Assembly: GCA_946886725.1 (NCBI GenBank)
Contig: CAMPJF010000056.1
Coordinates: 1-6,764 of the forward strand
DNA length: 6,764 bases
Direction of reading: 5' to 3'
Source of the DNA: an uncultured Candidatus Saccharibacteria bacterium
GTDB lineage: Bacteria > Patescibacteria > Saccharimonadia > Saccharimonadales > UBA6022
Made by a program: the position numbers and the translations under genes. The notes under the pieces were generated by a model that was not told where the DNA came from, searched no databases, and worked only from the letters and a program-made list of their open reading frames with translations. This document shows, piece by piece, positions 4,501 to 6,764 of this stretch (position 1 is the first letter of the stretch; every line of letters begins with the position of its first letter).

Positions 4501-6672
4501 ATGGGTCAACGAAGACTCGGAAACGTCCAAGGGGACGATCAAGCAAAACGGCCACAAGGCCAGCAGCCAAAACAAAAGTCTAGCAATACAGTACTGAACA
4601 GTACGACTACTCGCAAGGGTGAAGTATTCCGTGCGCAACGACGTACCAGCGAGAACGTTAATGTTCAGGCTAGCCAGCACATGATCAACGTACCGGTAAA
4701 CAAATCTATATACAACGGCTATAACGGCCGTCAGTTCAGCCTAGCTGATCAAAAACACCAGCCAAAATCCAATCCTAATGTACCTAAATTAAAGATCATG
4801 CCTATCGGCGGTCTTGGTGAGATGGGTATCGGCAAGAACATGATGGCGATTGAATATGATAATGACATTATCGTGATTGATTGTGGCTTCTTGTTCCCAG
4901 GTTCTGACTACCCGGGTATTAACTATATTATCCCTGATATTACCTATCTTGAAGAGAACAAGCACAAAATCCGTGGCCAGGTCTTTACGCACGGACACCT
5001 TGACCACATCGGTGCTTACCGTCACATCGCCGACAAGATTCCTGCGCCTGTCTACGGTTCGAAGTTTACCCTCGGCATGGTTCAGCGCACGATGGAAGAG
5101 GCAACGAGCGGCTACGAGCCTGACTACCACGAACTCGATCCAGAAGCGCACGAACGCGTCCAGCTTGGTGATAGCTTTAGTATCGAACTCGTCCGTGTCA
5201 ACCACTCGATCCCTGATGCGACCGCTGTTGTTATCCGTACGCCGCTTGGCGTTCTGATTGACACTGGCGACTGGCGCTTTGAAGAGAACCCTGTCGACGG
5301 TAAGAAATTCGACCTTGAGCGTTTGACGGAAATCGCCACCAAAGAAGGTATTTTGCTTCTTATGAACGAATCTACTAACTGTGAATCTGAAGGTGGTCAC
5401 ACACACGGCGAATTTGATATTCAGCAGAGCATGGGTGAAGTTATGGATAAATACCAGAACTCACGCCTTGTCCTGAGCTGTTTCTCGTCGCAGATCCACC
5501 GTATGCAGGTGATCCTCGAAGAAGCGAAGAAGCATGACCGTAAGGTTGCGTTCGCCGGCTATTCAATGATCCAAAACCTCGAAGTCGCGCTTCGCGCCGG
5601 CGTTATTAAAATTCCTAAGGACGTTGTCGTCAAAATGGAAGACGTCGTCAAGCTGCCTGATGGAAAAGTCACAATCGTCTGTACTGGTTCACAGGGTGAA
5701 TTCAACGCCGTATTGAACCGTATGGCGACCGGATCGCACAAATTCATCAAGATTAAAAACTCCGATGTTATTGTCTTTAGTTCAAACGCGATTCCTGGCA
5801 ACGAAAAATATGTTACCCGCACGGTTGACGGTCTGATGCGAGAGGGTAGCGATGTTATTCAAAACGGCAAAACGCACCTGACAGGGGTTGGCCCGCTACA
5901 CCTTTCTGGTCACGGCTATTACGACGACCACGTTAAGCTTGTAAATGCATTGAATCCAAAGTACTACATGCCAATTCACGGAGAATTCCACATGCTTGTC
6001 CACAACGCCGAACTTGCGGAAAAAGAAGCGGCAATCCCACGCGATAATATCTTTGTCTGCGATAGTGGTGACGTGATTGAAATTACCGCTGAAGGCGCCA
6101 AGAAAAATGGCCGCATTCCAGTTGGTGGTATTATGTACGACGATAGCGGTGCGACCGTGTCGGAAGTCGTGCTAAAGGATCGTATTCACATGGCTGCAGA
6201 AGGTATGTTTGTCATTGTTCTGACCGTTGCCCGTGGTAGCGGACGTCTTATGACTAGCCCGGATATCATTAGCCGCGGATTTATTTATCTGCGCGATAGC
6301 GAAGAGTTGATGAATATGATTCGTCAGTACCTCAAGCAAAAGGTGACGAAAAGCTTTACTGGCAAGCGCGTTGATCTGGATGTGATGAAGAAAGAGCTAA
6401 AAGACGAAATCACGCATATTCTGTACGATCAGACTCGTCGCACCCCAATCGTTATCCCAGTGATCAACGAAATCGGCGGTGGTGGCGGCGGTCAAAACCG
6501 CGGCCAGGGTGACAACCGTTCGCAAAATGGTAACAATCCTCGTCGCGACGACAACCGCGGCCCACGGACTGATCGCATGGATCGTCCAGCGCCAAAGACC
6601 TTCCCGGCACCACAAGTACCAGACACCGAAGCGACTGAGCCTCGTGTTCGTCCTGATACTCGCGGCTACTAA
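4501..6672 (+). CDS. rnj: Ribonuclease J with extended disordered N- and C-terminal tails
   Basis: RNase J is a zinc metallo-beta-lactamase/beta-CASP enzyme that cuts RNA internally and degrades it 5'-to-3', in mRNA decay and rRNA maturation. The core spans about residues 97-655. Zinc ligands and motifs are visible: THGHLDHIG (163-171; H164, H166, D168, H169), NHSIPDA (H235), DTGDW (D254/D257), STNCE (291-295), HLSGHGYYDD (467-476; H471) and PIHGEFHMLVH (491-501; H493). The beta-CASP region covers roughly 300-460, and a C-terminal domain ends near NEIGG. The 723 residues exceed the roughly 555 of Bacillus RNase J1 because of two tails. About 95 N-terminal residues are basic and Gln/Asn-rich, and about 65 C-terminal residues are Gly/Arg/Asn/Asp/Pro-rich. 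The start at 4501 has AAAGGAG 11 bases upstream; later Met codons (61, 100) lack an SD. It has its own promoter at 4262 and a terminator at 6690. Confidence 0.98.
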   Translation: MGQRRLGNVQGDDQAKRPQGQQPKQKSSNTVLNSTTTRKGEVFRAQRRTSENVNVQASQHMINVPVNKSIYNGYNGRQFSLADQKHQPKSNPNVPKLKIMPIGGLGEMGIGKNMMAIEYDNDIIVIDCGFLFPGSDYPGINYIIPDITYLEENKHKIRGQVFTHGHLDHIGAYRHIADKIPAPVYGSKFTLGMVQRTMEEATSGYEPDYHELDPEAHERVQLGDSFSIELVRVNHSIPDATAVVIRTPLGVLIDTGDWRFEENPVDGKKFDLERLTEIATKEGILLLMNESTNCESEGGHTHGEFDIQQSMGEVMDKYQNSRLVLSCFSSQIHRMQVILEEAKKHDRKVAFAGYSMIQNLEVALRAGVIKIPKDVVVKMEDVVKLPDGKVTIVCTGSQGEFNAVLNRMATGSHKFIKIKNSDVIVFSSNAIPGNEKYVTRTVDGLMREGSDVIQNGKTHLTGVGPLHLSGHGYYDDHVKLVNALNPKYYMPIHGEFHMLVHNAELAEKEAAIPRDNIFVCDSGDVIEITAEGAKKNGRIPVGGIMYDDSGATVSEVVLKDRIHMAAEGMFVIVLTVARGSGRLMTSPDIISRGFIYLRDSEELMNMIRQYLKQKVTKSFTGKRVDLDVMKKELKDEITHILYDQTRRTPIVIPVINEIGGGGGGQNRGQGDNRSQNGNNPRRDDNRGPRTDRMDRPAPKTFPAPQVPDTEATEPRVRPDTRGY

Positions 6673-6689
6673 TTTTGTAACCGTCATAC

Positions 6690-6720
6690 AAAAAGAGCGT
6701 CCGTTATGGGCGCTCTTTTT
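6690..6720 (+). terminator. Strong Rho-independent terminator after rnj
   Basis: AAAAAGAGCG (6690-6699) pairs perfectly with CGCTCTTTTT (6711-6720). The stem extends inward by a G-U pair and two G-C pairs to a GTTAT loop, 13 bp in all, beginning 17 bases after the RNase J stop codon. The A-run on the left arm makes it potentially bidirectional, so a convergent gene may follow the window. Confidence 0.93.
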
Positions 6721-6764
6721 GATATTTGCGATCTTAAAACCTCAATGACCTTAAGGGTATAAGA

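Noticed and set aside
4353..4583. TTG-initiated 76-codon frame overlapping the RNase J start
   Set aside because: It has no SD, crosses the rnj SD and start in another frame, and its last part only mirrors the Lys/Arg/Ala-rich coding of the RNase J tail.
4789..5406. Minus-strand frame of 205 codons inside rnj
   Set aside because: It is antisense to the zinc-binding core of RNase J, rich in Val, Arg, Thr and Asp as typical codon-shadow frames are, with no regulatory signals.
1..6764. tRNA or rRNA genes, CRISPR arrays, insertion sequences, stop-codon reassignment
   Set aside because: No cloverleaf, spaced direct repeats or transposase was seen on either strand. Trp is encoded by TGG and TGA works as a stop, so a recoded TGA is not supported.

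Overview
The window looks like chromosomal housekeeping DNA from a bacterium with moderate GC content that uses the standard bacterial code: TGA ends the small ORF at 3643 and Trp is TGG. Shine-Dalgarno (SD) motifs are strong. The protein sequences, a family-4-type uracil-DNA glycosylase without Fe-S cysteines, and a PNPase/RNase J pair with no RNase E suggest a Candidate Phyla Radiation bacterium, most like Candidatus Saccharibacteria (TM7). This assignment is an impression from sequence character, held at moderate confidence, and was not searched.

Layout. (1) 2-511 (+) is the C-terminal part of an ABC-2 type transporter permease whose start lies before the window. (2) 515-1096 is a convergent minus-strand unit: a four-helix hypothetical membrane protein (668-1096), then about 150 bases of 3' region with a long near-perfect hairpin (569-630) and a minus-strand terminator (515-542). 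(3) 1097-1345 is a divergent intergenic region with candidate promoters on both strands and a small leader hairpin. (4) 1346-3466 is pnp (PNPase), complete with RNase PH, KH and S1 domains. (5) 3467-3659 holds a 33-residue, strongly cationic, hydrophobic ORF (3544-3645). Its SD and start codon are buried in a 3480-3550 hairpin. (6) 3660-4241 is a family-4-like uracil-DNA glycosylase that kept its catalytic motifs but lost the Fe-S ligands. (7) 4242-4500 has a near-consensus sigma70-type promoter and a roughly 200-base leader. (8) 4501-6672 is RNase J with long disordered tails at both ends, followed by a strong terminator (6690-6720). The last 44 bases show no feature I can support.

How the genes work together. 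PNPase (3'-to-5' phosphorolysis) and RNase J (endonuclease and 5'-to-3' exonuclease) are the two main RNA-decay activities of many bacteria that lack RNase E, and here they sit close together on one strand. The small ORF and the glycosylase lie between them. No terminator with a U-tract is visible after pnp or after the glycosylase gene, so read-through across pnp, small ORF and udg is plausible. rnj has its own promoter. The most unusual elements are the SD-sequestering hairpin with its cationic mini-protein, the cluster-less glycosylase, and the palindrome-rich hairpin in the 3' region of the minus-strand gene.
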